This document shows positions 16,650 to 26,176 of a DNA stretch of 64,000 nucleotides, piece after piece. Both the position numbers and the translations under genes were made by a program. The notes beneath the pieces are model-generated. The model worked only from the letters and a program-made list of their open reading frames with translations, ran no database searches and had not been told where the DNA came from. The DNA lies in assembly GCA_002408085.1 (NCBI GenBank), contig DHQL01000002.1, forward strand, positions 1 through 64,000, given 5' to 3'. Source of the stretch: Spirochaeta sp. UBA5339 (GTDB taxonomy: Bacteria > Spirochaetota > Spirochaetia > DSM-2461). Positions within the stretch are counted from its first letter, which is position 1; each line of letters starts with the position of its first letter.

Positions 16650-17024
16650 TCACGCCTTGGGTTTCTTGGTTCCGTACTTAGAACGGGACTTCTTTCTTCC
16701 ATCCACACCGAGTGTATCTTTCGCACCACGGATAATTCTATAACGTACACCGGGAAGGTCTTTTACCTTTCCACCACGCAGTACAACAACAGAGTGTTCC
16801 TGGAGGTTGTGACCGATTCCAGGAATATAAGCTGTAACTTCGATACCATTGGTAAGTCTTACCCTGGCAACTTTACGAAGCGCTGAGTTCGGTTTTTTAG
16901 GAGTTATGGTCATAACCCTTGTACATACACCTCTTTTCTGAGGACAAGCCTGAAGGGCCGGGGCTTTGGTCTTCTTGATAGAAGACTTACGTCCATTCCT
17001 GACTAATTGATTTATTGTAGGCAT
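16650..17024 (-). CDS. rpsL: 30S ribosomal protein S12
   Basis: A 124-residue S12 at the decoding centre. TPKKPNSALRKVARVRL and the GGKVKDLPGVRY loop are intact. Lys43 and Lys88, the positions changed in streptomycin-resistant mutants, are the wild-type lysines, and the modified Asp89 is present. It opens the shortened str unit (rpsL-rpsG-tuf) behind its own promoter. Confidence 0.98.
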   Translation of the reverse strand: MPTINQLVRNGRKSSIKKTKAPALQACPQKRGVCTRVMTITPKKPNSALRKVARVRLTNGIEVTAYIPGIGHNLQEHSVVVLRGGKVKDLPGVRYRIIRGAKDTLGVDGRKKSRSKYGTKKPKA

Positions 17025-17068
17025 TTATACTACATTCTCCCATTCACTAATAAATTAAATGCATAGGG

Positions 17069-17097
17069 ACTCTAACAATTCTAAATTATTGAGTCAA
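17069..17097 (-). promoter_or_regulatory. Candidate rpsL promoter
   Basis: TTGACT (-35, 17092-17097) and TAGAGT (-10, 17069-17074) are separated by exactly 17 bases on the minus strand in an AT-rich stretch, about 45 bases upstream of the rpsL start. This separates rpsL-rpsG from rpoBC transcription. Confidence 0.7.
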
Positions 17098-17126
17098 GCA
17101 AAATTTCGTTTTATATATAATTTTTT

Positions 17127-17147
17127 CCAAAAAAAAGGAATTTTCCT
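17127..17147 (-). terminator. Weak candidate terminator after rpoC
   Basis: On the minus strand a short stem, AGGA paired with TCCT across AAAT, runs into seven or more T, about 170 bases past the rpoC stop and just before the rpsL promoter. The stem is short, so efficiency is doubtful. A longer 7-bp stem (CTGTCCG with CGGACAG, around 17230-17263) lies closer to rpoC but has no T-run. Confidence 0.35.
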
Positions 17148-17314
17148 CAATTTCTTCAAAAACCGGTTATCGGAGAGTTCAGCATATTCCCTCCGGTAGG
17201 TCCTTAATGATCTTCGCCTTATCAGCGAACACCTGTCCGATCACTTTCACTAATACCGGACAGCTTTTTCATTTACTGTCTGTGCCGTCCGTATTAGCTC
17301 CGGTTACCGGACTA

Positions 17315-20300
17315 TCAGGATTCCGCCTTCTCGTCGTAGGACTCGTCGAAGGGTTCCTTATTCAGGCTGGCCAGCTCCTGTTCTTTCTTTCTGTTTTCCA
17401 GAATCATCTGAACATGGCTGTCCAGATCCTGGCTTTCCTGGTTGAACAGTTTCATGTTCCGGTATTTTTTCATACCGGTACCCGCAGGAATAATGTGACC
17501 GATAACAACGTTTTCCTTCAATCCTCTCAGATGGTCGGTATCTCCGGCAATCGCTGCATTGGTCAGAACCCTTGTTGTCTCCTGGAAGGAGGCAGCAGAA
17601 ATCCATGAATCGATGTTCAGAGAGGCTCTTGTGATACCAAGGAGCAGAGGCTGTGCAATTGCGGACTCTCCACCCTCTCTCTTAACTCTCTCATTTTCCT
17701 TGCGGAAATTGTATTTATCGATCTGCTGACCGTAAATAAAGTGAGTATCACCCACGTCGATGATTTCGATTTTTCTCATCATCTGGCGGATAATTACACC
17801 GATATGTTTATCGTTAATGTTTACACCCTGCATGCGGTAAACTTCCTGAACTTCGTCAACAAGGAACTGCTGCAGTGCGTTTTCACCGAGGATATCCAGA
17901 ATATCGTGGGGATCCTTGGCTCCTTCACACAGAGGCTCTCCGGCTTCTACAAAGTCTCCGTCTCTTACCAGCAGGTGCTTGCCCATGGGTACAAGGTGCT
18001 TGAACTCCTTCTCCCAGGGGTCAACTACTGTCAGAACCCGGCGGCCTTTAACAATACCGTCGAACCGGACTGTTCCGTCGATGCGGGACATAACGGTTGC
18101 TTCTCTGGGCTTTCTGGCTTCGAAAAGCTCGCCGACCCGGGGAAGACCCCCTGTAATATCCTGAGTCTTTGCAGACTCTTTCAGCATCTTGGCCAGTGTT
18201 CTACCGGCCTTAACCTCTGTGCCGTCCTCAACATTGAGGTAGGCGTTACCGGGGAGGTAGTAGCTGGCGATCTCTTCACCCTTCTTGTCAAGCATAACAA
18301 TACGGGGCTGGAGGGCTTCCTGAGCATACTCGGTAATCTTCTTTTCGATATTACCTGTATCCTCGTTAACTTCCTCTCTCAGGGTAGTACCGATAATGAT
18401 GTCTTCAAACTTAACGGTACCGTCCTGCTCGGCAATAATAGGATCAGAGAAGGGGTCGAAGTAGGCCAGAGCCTCTTCGGCGGGGACAACCACGCCCTCT
18501 TCAACCTGTACGGTAGAACCGTTTCTGATCTCAAGTTTCTGATCCTGAGCAACCAGGAGGAGTTTGCCGTCAACGATGGCCGCAAAGGCGATCTCCTTTG
18601 CAACAACCTCTTCACCGCCCTTCTTGAAGATGGGCTCTTCCTTGATCACCTTCTGACCGTCCTCAACGAGAAGCTCGATGTCTTTAGTCAGTTCGAAGGA
18701 GTCGAGGACCTTGGTTACCACCAGAGATCCCTTTCTGGTAAACAGCTTGGAGCCGTTGTCCAGTACTACGTGTGTTCCGGTAATCTCTCTTACAAGAGCG
18801 GGGTAACGCAGGGATACTCTGTTATCCTCGGCGATGGTACTCGCGGTACCACCGACGTGGAAGGTTCTCATGGTCAGCTGTGTACCGGGCTGTCCGATGG
18901 ACTGTGCCGCGATAATACCTACAGCTTCACCGATATTAACTGTTTTCTTTGTAGCCAGGTCTCTACCGTAACACTTGCGGCAGACACCGTGCTTGGCTTC
19001 ACAGGTCAGTACTGTTCTTACCTTAACGGACTCAACACCGACCTCTTCGATTGCACGGGCAATCTCGTCGGTAATTTCCTCGTTAACGTCGATAATTACT
19101 TCACCTGTAATGGGATGCTTAACTCTTTCCAGAGTAAATCGGCCCTGGATTCTGTCGGCCAGAGATTCTACAACTTCCTCTCCGTCCTTCAGAGCGTGGG
19201 TCTCGATACCGTTGATGGTACCGCAGTCCTCTTCGTTTACAACCATGTCCTGAGCGATATCTACAAGACGTCTGGTCAGGTAACCGGCGTCCGCAGTCTT
19301 CAGAGCGGTATCGGCAAGTCCCTTACGGGCACCGTTGGTTGAGATAAAGAACTCGATTACCGACAGACCTTCCTTAAAGTTCGAACGGATAGGCAGCTCG
19401 ATAATGTCACCGGAAGGCTTGGCCATAAGACCACGCATACCCGCCAGCTGTCTGATCTGGTTTCTTGAACCTCTCGCTCCGGAGTCGGCCATCATATATA
19501 CGTTGTTGAATCCGCCCTGATCGTTTCTCAGGCGCTCCATCATCACGTTGGTCAGCTCTTCGTTTGTCTTGGACCATACCTCAACTACACGGTTGTAGCG
19601 CTCTTCGGAAGTAATGTGACCGGAGAGGTACTGGTTCTGAATCTTCAGAACTTCGTCGTTGGCTGCGTCAATCAGTTCCTTCTTGTTCTCGGGGATGATG
19701 ATGTCATCCATACCGATGGAGGCACCGAACTTGGTCGCGAACTTGTAACCTGTGTCCTTGACGATGTCGAGCATCTTTACGGTGATAAAAGAACCATGGA
19801 TTTCATGGGTTCTTGTGATCAGCTTTCTAATCTGCTTGTCACCGAGTGTTTCGTTAACATAGGCAACTTCTTCGGGCAGAAGCTCGTTGAAGATAACCCG
19901 TCCGGGAGTTGTTTCAACAAACTCGCCGTCGATTTTTACCTTGACCATTGCCTGGTAGGCAACAGACTTTGAGTCGAGAGCCATGTAGATCTCGTTGGCA
20001 CCGGAGAAACAGCGTCCCTCACCCTTGGCACCGGGTCTGTTTTTGGTCAGGTGATACAGTCCGAGAACCATGTCCTGCGAGGGGAATACAACGGGCTCAC
20101 CGTTGGCGGGGTTCATCAGGTTTGTATCGGAAAGCATCAGTGTCCAGCACTCGATCTGAGCCGCATGGGTCAGAGGTACGTGAACGGCCATCTGGTCTCC
20201 GTCAAAGTCGGCGTTGAAGGCTGTACATACCAGGGGATGGAGGCGGATTGCCTTACCTTCTACCAGTACGGGTTCAAAAGCCTGAATACCGAGTCTGTGG

Positions 20301-21553
20301 AGGGTGGGAGCACGGTTCAGAAGAACGGGGTGTTCCTTAACGACTTCGTCAAGTACGGCCCATACTTCGGGAGTTTCCTGCTCAACCAGAGTTTTTGCTT
20401 TTTTAATATTGTAGACAATGTCCTTGTCTACCAGTTTTTTCATAATAAAGGGCTTATAGAGCTCCAGAGCCATCTTTGAAGGCAGACCGCACTGGTGCAG
20501 CTTCAGGTTGGGCCCTACAACGATTACAGAACGACCGGAGTAGTCTACACGCTTACCGAGAAGGTTCTGTCTGAAACGTCCCTGCTTACCCTTGAGAAGG
20601 TCTGAAAGCGACTTGAGGGGTCTGTTGGACGCACCCTTGACGACTTTCTTCTTCTTGGAGTTGTCGAAGAGAGCATCCACGGCTTCCTGAAGCATTCTCT
20701 TTTCGTTCCGGATAATAATATCGGGAGCGTTGAGAGACATCAGTCTCTTGAGACGGTTGTTTCTGTTGATAACTCTTCTGTAGAGGTCGTTGAGGTCGGA
20801 GGTCGCAAAACGTCCGCCGTCCAGCTGTACCATGGGTCTCAGCTCGGGGGGAATTACCGGAATTACATCCAGAATCATCCACTCGGCGCGGTTTCCTGAG
20901 TCTCTGAAGTTCTCAACGATCTCGATTCTCTTGAGGAGTCTCTTGTCGGCCTTGGCACCCTTCTCCACCATCTTGGCACGAAGCTCAACAGACAGTGCGT
21001 CCAGGTCCAGTCCTTCCAGGAGGCTTCTTACCGCTTCGGCACCGATTCCAGCGGAAAAGGACATACCATAACGGTCCTGGGCTTCCATAAACTCCTCTTC
21101 AGAGAGGAGCTGCATCTTCTTGAGGTCAGTATCTCCGGCTTCGATTACAACGTACTTCTCGTAGTAGAGAATGGAACGGAGGGCTGCAATGGACAGATCA
21201 AGAAGGAGTCCCATTCTGGAGGGTACTGAGCGGTAATACCAGATATGTGAAACGGGAGAAGCCAGCTCGATGTGGCCCATTCTTTCACGACGGACCTTGA
21301 AGTGAGTAACCTCAACACCACAGCGGTCACAGATCACACCCTTGTAACGGATGGATTTGAATTTACCGCAGTAGCACTCCCATTCCTTTGTTGTACCGAA
21401 AATCCGCTCACAGAACAGACCGTCCTTTTCGGGACGAAGTGTTCTGTAGTTGATTGTTTCGGGTTTTTTGACCTCTCCGTAAGACCAGGCTCTGATCTGC
21501 TCCGGAGAAGCCAGTTTTATCATAAGACTGTCAAAATCTTGAATTTCTTTCAT
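17315..21553 (-). CDS. rpoC: RNA polymerase beta-prime subunit
   Basis: Beta-prime, 1412 residues, with the catalytic magnesium loop NADFDGDQMAVHVPL. The N-terminal zinc site is CYCG with VICDRCGVEVTH. A second cysteine cluster (LTCEAKHGVCRKCYGRDLA), the bridge/trigger region (IAAQSIGQPGTQLTMRTFHVGG) and a full C-terminal region through HFIYGQQIDKYNF and ESWISAASFQETTRVLT-like sequence follow. ATG 21553 is preferred to the preceding TTG 21556 because GGAGGGG sits seven bases before it. It is 18 bases after rpoB. The long open frames on the opposite strand are shadows. Confidence 0.98.
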   Translation of the reverse strand: MKEIQDFDSLMIKLASPEQIRAWSYGEVKKPETINYRTLRPEKDGLFCERIFGTTKEWECYCGKFKSIRYKGVICDRCGVEVTHFKVRRERMGHIELASPVSHIWYYRSVPSRMGLLLDLSIAALRSILYYEKYVVIEAGDTDLKKMQLLSEEEFMEAQDRYGMSFSAGIGAEAVRSLLEGLDLDALSVELRAKMVEKGAKADKRLLKRIEIVENFRDSGNRAEWMILDVIPVIPPELRPMVQLDGGRFATSDLNDLYRRVINRNNRLKRLMSLNAPDIIIRNEKRMLQEAVDALFDNSKKKKVVKGASNRPLKSLSDLLKGKQGRFRQNLLGKRVDYSGRSVIVVGPNLKLHQCGLPSKMALELYKPFIMKKLVDKDIVYNIKKAKTLVEQETPEVWAVLDEVVKEHPVLLNRAPTLHRLGIQAFEPVLVEGKAIRLHPLVCTAFNADFDGDQMAVHVPLTHAAQIECWTLMLSDTNLMNPANGEPVVFPSQDMVLGLYHLTKNRPGAKGEGRCFSGANEIYMALDSKSVAYQAMVKVKIDGEFVETTPGRVIFNELLPEEVAYVNETLGDKQIRKLITRTHEIHGSFITVKMLDIVKDTGYKFATKFGASIGMDDIIIPENKKELIDAANDEVLKIQNQYLSGHITSEERYNRVVEVWSKTNEELTNVMMERLRNDQGGFNNVYMMADSGARGSRNQIRQLAGMRGLMAKPSGDIIELPIRSNFKEGLSVIEFFISTNGARKGLADTALKTADAGYLTRRLVDIAQDMVVNEEDCGTINGIETHALKDGEEVVESLADRIQGRFTLERVKHPITGEVIIDVNEEITDEIARAIEEVGVESVKVRTVLTCEAKHGVCRKCYGRDLATKKTVNIGEAVGIIAAQSIGQPGTQLTMRTFHVGGTASTIAEDNRVSLRYPALVREITGTHVVLDNGSKLFTRKGSLVVTKVLDSFELTKDIELLVEDGQKVIKEEPIFKKGGEEVVAKEIAFAAIVDGKLLLVAQDQKLEIRNGSTVQVEEGVVVPAEEALAYFDPFSDPIIAEQDGTVKFEDIIIGTTLREEVNEDTGNIEKKITEYAQEALQPRIVMLDKKGEEIASYYLPGNAYLNVEDGTEVKAGRTLAKMLKESAKTQDITGGLPRVGELFEARKPREATVMSRIDGTVRFDGIVKGRRVLTVVDPWEKEFKHLVPMGKHLLVRDGDFVEAGEPLCEGAKDPHDILDILGENALQQFLVDEVQEVYRMQGVNINDKHIGVIIRQMMRKIEIIDVGDTHFIYGQQIDKYNFRKENERVKREGGESAIAQPLLLGITRASLNIDSWISAASFQETTRVLTNAAIAGDTDHLRGLKENVVIGHIIPAGTGMKKYRNMKLFNQESQDLDSHVQMILENRKKEQELASLNKEPFDESYDEKAES

Positions 21554-21571
21554 CAAAAGTCCCCTCCTTGC

Positions 21572-24500
21572 CTAGAACCGGCTGCCCTGTCTGTTAATCA
21601 GTTCCTCATCACGCTCGGTGAAGGGGATCTGCTTACCTTTTGTGTCGTAAATACGGACATCAAGGGCCAGTCCACGCAATTCCTGTACCAGTACGTTAAA
21701 GGATTCGGGAATACCGGCAGCGGTAGTCGCATCACCCTTAACGATGCTTTCATATATCTTGGCTCTTCCGTTCATGTCGTCCGACTTGATCGTCATAAGC
21801 TCCTGGAGAGTGTTGGCAGCACCATAGGCCTCAAGGGCCCATACTTCCATCTCTCCCAGTCTCTGACCACCGAACTGGGCTTTACCACCCAGGGGCTGCT
21901 GTGTTACCAGCGAGTAGGGACCGGTTGAACGGGCATGCATCTTGTCATCAACAAGGTGATGGAGCTTCAGATAGTACATATATCCGACAAATACATCGTT
22001 AACAAAGGGTTCACCGGTGTATCCGTCATAGAGGGTGATCTTGGAAGATCCGGCGATTCCGGACTTTTCAAGTTCCTCTGCAATCATCTCAGTAGAAGCC
22101 GAGTTGAAAACGGGTGTCTCATACATCTTGCCCAGTCTTGCACCGGCCATTCCGAGCATGGTTTCCATGATCTGACCGATGTTCATACGGGAAGGTACAC
22201 CAAGGGGGTTCAGACAGACTTCCAGAGGAGTTCCGTCTTCCATGTAGGGCATGTCCTCTTCGGGAAGAACACGGGCGATTACACCCTTGTTTCCGTGACG
22301 ACCGGCCATCTTGTCACCCTCTTTCAGCTTACGCTTGGTGGCGATAAGAACCTTGACAACCTCGTCCACGCCGGGAGACAGGTCATCGCCTTCAGATCTT
22401 TTCAGTCTCTGAATGTCAATAACCGTACCCTCAACACCGTGGGGAAGCTTCAGTGATGTATCCCTTACTTCTTTCGCCTTCTCTCCGAAGATGGAGTTCA
22501 GGAGCTTGAATTCGGGAGTAGTCTCGGTTTCGGACTTGGGTGTGACCTTACCAACCAGGATGTATCCTGACTTGACCTTGGCACCGACCCGGATGATTCC
22601 TTCTTCGTCCAGCTGCTCCAGTGACTTCTCCGATGTGTTGGGGATGTCGCGAGTCAGCTTTTCGGGACCGAGCTTTGTTTCGCGGACTTCTGTTACGAAT
22701 TCCTTGATATGAATAGAGGTGTAGTAGTCGTCCTTAACAACCTTTTCGGAGATAAGTACGGCATCCTCATAGTTGTAACCGTTCCAGGGAACGAATCCCA
22801 CCAGAAGGTTTCTACCCAGGGACAGCTCTCCGTTCTTTGTGGAGGGTCCGTCGGCCAGTACGGCACCGGCTTCCACCTTCTCACCCTTCTTTACGATGGG
22901 TTTCTGGTTGAAACAGGTATCCTGGTTGGTTCTCTGGTACTTGATCATGGGATAGTGATCCATGACCTCACCGTCACCGCCGTCGGGGGCGATAATAACT
23001 TCCTCGGAGGTAACCTTAACGATGGTTCCCGCGTTCTTTGACTTGATACATACACCGGAGTCATAGGCGGCCTTCTTCTCCATACCCGTACCAACAAGGG
23101 GAGCCTCGGGGAAGAGAAGAGGAACAGCCTGACGCTGCATGTTACAACCCATGAGCGCACGGTTCGCATCGTCGTGCTCAAGGAAGGGAATCAGGGACGC
23201 AGCGGTAGAGATAATCTGCCGGGGTGAAACGTCCATGTATTTAATATCTTCGGGGTTCTTGATGGTATAGTCACCGGACTTTCTTACGGCAACCATATCT
23301 TCAACGAACTCACCCTTCTCACTCAGCTCTGCAGATGCCTGGGCGATGAAGTATTTCTCTTCGTCCATGGCGGACAGATACTCAACATCCTTGGTTACTC
23401 TTCCGTCAACAACCTTTCTAAAGGGTGTTTCCAGGAATCCGTAGTCGTTTACACGGGTAAAGTTCGCCAGTGAAACGATCAGACCGATGTTGGGACCTTC
23501 AGGTGTCTCGATAGGACACATCCGGCCGTAGTGAGTATAGTGTACGTCTCTAACCTCGAATCCTGCTCTGTCTCTTGAGAGACCACCGGGTCCGAGAGCG
23601 TTGAGTCTTCTTTTATGTGTCAGCTCGGAGAGGGGGTTAACCTGGTCCATGAACTGTGAGAGCTGTGAGGAACCGAAAAATTCCTTTACAGCAGCCACGA
23701 TGGGCTTGATGGAAACAAGGTCCTGGGGCTTGAGAGACTCAATTTCCTTCAGGGACATTCTTTCCTTGGCAATTCTCTCCATTCTGGAGAAGGCTGTCTT
23801 CAGTGAGTTGGAGAGCAGCTCGCCCACGGAACGGATACGTCTGTTTCCGAGGTGGTCGATATCATCGATGGAGGCGTCTCCGTCGTATACCTTGATCAGG
23901 AAGCCCATGGTGTTGACGATATCTTCCCTTGTCAGGACATGTACGTCCTCGGGATTCTCGTAGTCGAACTTCTTGTTGAGTTTGTAGCGTCCCACTCTTC
24001 CCAGGTCATATCTTCTGTTTGAGAAGAACATGGACACCAGGTCTTTCTCGGCGCTGTCTACGGTGATAGGCTCACCGGGCATCAGCACGGAGTAGATAGA
24101 GGAGAGAGCATCTTCTTTTGTGGGTTCGTCCTGATCAGGATCATCCTGATTGTACTTGGCTTCTTCACGTTCAAAACAGTTGAGGATAAGGGATGAGTTC
24201 AGAGATTCGGGGTGATCAAAATCCACAACTTCGATTGTTTTGATTTCAGAGTGTACAAGTTCGTCCGTATCATGGGGATGAATCTTTTCACCGGCGCGGT
24301 AGATTTTCTTCTTCACACCGTCTACTTCTGTATATACGGCGCGTCCGAAAACCATTCCCACCAGGGAGCCGGCTCCGTCTCTTTTATTGTTTACTTTGAC
24401 CTTCTTGGTCTTATAAAACTGATCTATAATCTTTTCCCGGGTATCCAGCCCCAGAGCTCTGAGGAAGAGGGAACCGAGAATTCTTTTCTTTCTGTCAATC

Positions 24501-25069
24501 TTTGTAAAAATCAGTTCTTTCTTGGGATCAACCTCGAATTCGAGCCATGATCCGCGGTAGGGGATAATTCTTGAGGAATATACACCTTTTTCCACTGAAA
24601 AAATAACACCGGGAGATCTGTGAATCTGGGATACTACAACCCGTTCTGCTCCGTTGATGATAAATGTTCCTCTGTCAGTCATAAGAGGAATGTCGCCCAT
24701 ATAGATTTCTTTCTGTCTGATCTCTCCTGTGGACTGGAAAATCAGATTGATGCGGGCCTTAATGGGAACGGCATAGCTGAGACCCTTCTTCTTGCATTCG
24801 GCCTCTGTAACCTTTACACCGTTATAATCCAGGGTATAATAGTCATAGTCAAGAACCAGCTCACCGTTGGCACTTTCGATAGGGAATGTAGCCTGAAAAA
24901 CTTCCTCTAATCCCTGGCTGACCATGGACTGATCACCCTGAAGGGCATTGGTCTGCAGAAATTTTTCGTATGAAGAGAGCTGGATATCAATCAATCCAGG
25001 CAGATCTATTACTTCTTCATATTCATTACCGATATAGCTTCGGCTTTCCAACTTATCCCTTTCAAACAC
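21572..25069 (-). CDS. rpoB: RNA polymerase beta subunit
   Basis: Beta subunit, 1165 residues, starting at GTG 25069 behind AGGGGG. The fork/rifampicin region reads FFGSSQLSQFMDQVNPLSEL, then THKRRLNALGPGGLSRDRAG. Asn490 sits where E. coli has Ser531, a change known in spirochaetes and linked to natural rifampicin resistance. Other anchors are HYGRMCPIETPEGPNIGLI, GDKMAGRHGNKGVIA and the C-terminal GGQRLGEMEVWALEAYGAA. Compared with the E. coli protein (1342 residues) it lacks lineage-specific insertions, as is usual outside Proteobacteria. Confidence 0.98.
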   Translation of the reverse strand: MFERDKLESRSYIGNEYEEVIDLPGLIDIQLSSYEKFLQTNALQGDQSMVSQGLEEVFQATFPIESANGELVLDYDYYTLDYNGVKVTEAECKKKGLSYAVPIKARINLIFQSTGEIRQKEIYMGDIPLMTDRGTFIINGAERVVVSQIHRSPGVIFSVEKGVYSSRIIPYRGSWLEFEVDPKKELIFTKIDRKKRILGSLFLRALGLDTREKIIDQFYKTKKVKVNNKRDGAGSLVGMVFGRAVYTEVDGVKKKIYRAGEKIHPHDTDELVHSEIKTIEVVDFDHPESLNSSLILNCFEREEAKYNQDDPDQDEPTKEDALSSIYSVLMPGEPITVDSAEKDLVSMFFSNRRYDLGRVGRYKLNKKFDYENPEDVHVLTREDIVNTMGFLIKVYDGDASIDDIDHLGNRRIRSVGELLSNSLKTAFSRMERIAKERMSLKEIESLKPQDLVSIKPIVAAVKEFFGSSQLSQFMDQVNPLSELTHKRRLNALGPGGLSRDRAGFEVRDVHYTHYGRMCPIETPEGPNIGLIVSLANFTRVNDYGFLETPFRKVVDGRVTKDVEYLSAMDEEKYFIAQASAELSEKGEFVEDMVAVRKSGDYTIKNPEDIKYMDVSPRQIISTAASLIPFLEHDDANRALMGCNMQRQAVPLLFPEAPLVGTGMEKKAAYDSGVCIKSKNAGTIVKVTSEEVIIAPDGGDGEVMDHYPMIKYQRTNQDTCFNQKPIVKKGEKVEAGAVLADGPSTKNGELSLGRNLLVGFVPWNGYNYEDAVLISEKVVKDDYYTSIHIKEFVTEVRETKLGPEKLTRDIPNTSEKSLEQLDEEGIIRVGAKVKSGYILVGKVTPKSETETTPEFKLLNSIFGEKAKEVRDTSLKLPHGVEGTVIDIQRLKRSEGDDLSPGVDEVVKVLIATKRKLKEGDKMAGRHGNKGVIARVLPEEDMPYMEDGTPLEVCLNPLGVPSRMNIGQIMETMLGMAGARLGKMYETPVFNSASTEMIAEELEKSGIAGSSKITLYDGYTGEPFVNDVFVGYMYYLKLHHLVDDKMHARSTGPYSLVTQQPLGGKAQFGGQRLGEMEVWALEAYGAANTLQELMTIKSDDMNGRAKIYESIVKGDATTAAGIPESFNVLVQELRGLALDVRIYDTKGKQIPFTERDEELINRQGSRF

Positions 25070-25093
25070 TCAAAACCCCCTGATATACACTAA

Positions 25094-25121
25094 ACCACAA
25101 GGGCAGAGCTGCCCCTGTGGT
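25094..25121 (-). promoter_or_regulatory. Large stem-loop in the rplL-rpoB gap
   Basis: A 13-bp stem (25109-25121 with 25094-25106, one G-T pair) closes a 2-base loop. A T-run is lacking, so it resembles an attenuator or an RNase III-type processing site rather than a full terminator. In E. coli an attenuator and an RNase III site lie in the same gap and lower rpoBC output relative to L7/L12; a similar role here is inference. Confidence 0.65.
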
Positions 25122-25160
25122 CAAATGAGAAAAAATTAACTCTGTATATAAACGACAGAA

Positions 25161-25535
25161 TTATTTAATTTCAATAGTAGCGCCAGCAGCTTCGAGCTGC
25201 TCTTTAATCTTGGCTGCATCTTCCTTGGAAACGGCTTCCTTAACTACTGCGTCAGCAGTTTCTACCATTTCTTTGGCTTCTTTCAGACCAAGACCAGTAA
25301 TTGCTCTTACTTCTTTGATAACACCAATCTTCTTGTCACCAGCAGCCTTGATAACTACGTCGAACTCAGACTTTTCTTCAGCAGCGGCAGCATCACCACC
25401 GGCAGCGGGGCCAGCAGCTACAGCTACGGGAGCAGCAGCAGTTACGCCGAATTTATCTTCCATAGCTTTTACCAGCTCGGAAACTTCAAGTACAGTCATT
25501 GATGCGATTGCATCCAGAATTTCTTCAGTTGTCAT
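25161..25535 (-). CDS. rplL: 50S ribosomal protein L7/L12
   Basis: A 124-residue stalk protein. The N-terminal dimerisation segment is TEEILDAIASMTVLEVSELVK. An Ala/Gly-rich hinge (about 35-55) leads to the C-terminal factor-binding domain with KKIGVIKEVRAITGLGLKEAKE. It is a multicopy component of the stalk, and the stem-loops on both sides may help set its higher expression. Confidence 0.98.
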   Translation of the reverse strand: MTTEEILDAIASMTVLEVSELVKAMEDKFGVTAAAPVAVAAGPAAGGDAAAAEEKSEFDVVIKAAGDKKIGVIKEVRAITGLGLKEAKEMVETADAVVKEAVSKEDAAKIKEQLEAAGATIEIK

Positions 25536-25567
25536 ATTATCTTCTCCTTATAGAATATATTTATTTT

Positions 25568-25637
25568 GGCGACGATAGCAATAACAACTATCAGAAGACT
25601 AACGCCGCCCTATAATAACCCCTTAACGGTGTTAAGG
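25568..25637 (-). promoter_or_regulatory. Two stem-loops in the rplJ-rplL gap
   Basis: An 11-pair imperfect stem (25599-25609 with 25568-25578) with a 20-base loop, and a perfect 7-bp stem with a 3-base loop (25621-25627 with 25631-25637), fill most of the 107-bp gap. No T-run follows either. They could mark a processing site or a translational enhancer that raises rplL output over rplJ. The role is inferred. Confidence 0.5.
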
Positions 25638-25642
25638 ATATA

Positions 25643-26173
25643 TTATTCGTTTCCCTTCTCTTCGGCAACTGCCGCGAGAGTTCTAACAAGCTTTGTAGTA
25701 ACCGCATTGAGTACAAGTGCAACGTTGGTTGCAGGTGCATTCATTGTAGCCATAAGCTTGGAGATAAGCTCGATTCTTGTGGGGAGCTTACTGAACGCCA
25801 CAACACCGGACTCATCATAGATATTTCCGTCCAGAAGACCACCCTTCATTACAACGGGGGCATCCTTTCCGAAATCAAGCAGTGTTTTTGCAACGGGACC
25901 GGCTTCGTCGTGAGCCATAGCAACCGCTGTGGGACCTACGAGAAGTCCGTCAACACCTTCGTTACCAAGATCTTTCATGGCGATCTTCGCCAGATTGTTC
26001 TTGATTACGTGATATTCAGCATTCTGCTCGCGCAGTTTACTTCTCAGCTCAGTCACCTGAGTTACAGTCAGACCTCTGTAGTCTGTAAAGAAAAAGCTGT
26101 TAACACCGTCGAACTGCTCTTTAAGAGCATTAACGGCATCGATTTTACTCTGCTGTACTTTCTTTTCTGCCAT
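25643..26173 (-). CDS. rplJ: 50S ribosomal protein L10
   Basis: A 176-residue L10, base of the L7/L12 stalk. FFFTDYRGLTVTQVTELRSKLRE, YHVIKNNLAKIA and LLVGPTAVAMAHDE are typical, and a C-terminal helix (about 135-170) provides the L7/L12 binding sites. Only three bases separate it from rplA, so the long L10-binding leader known from E. coli rplJ has no room here. Confidence 0.96.
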   Translation of the reverse strand: MAEKKVQQSKIDAVNALKEQFDGVNSFFFTDYRGLTVTQVTELRSKLREQNAEYHVIKNNLAKIAMKDLGNEGVDGLLVGPTAVAMAHDEAGPVAKTLLDFGKDAPVVMKGGLLDGNIYDESGVVAFSKLPTRIELISKLMATMNAPATNVALVLNAVTTKLVRTLAAVAEEKGNE

Positions 26174-26176
26174 TTT

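Noticed and set aside
17741..19342. Plus-strand open frame of 533 codons
   Set aside because: It lies entirely inside rpoC in antisense; its length reflects codon bias of the real gene.
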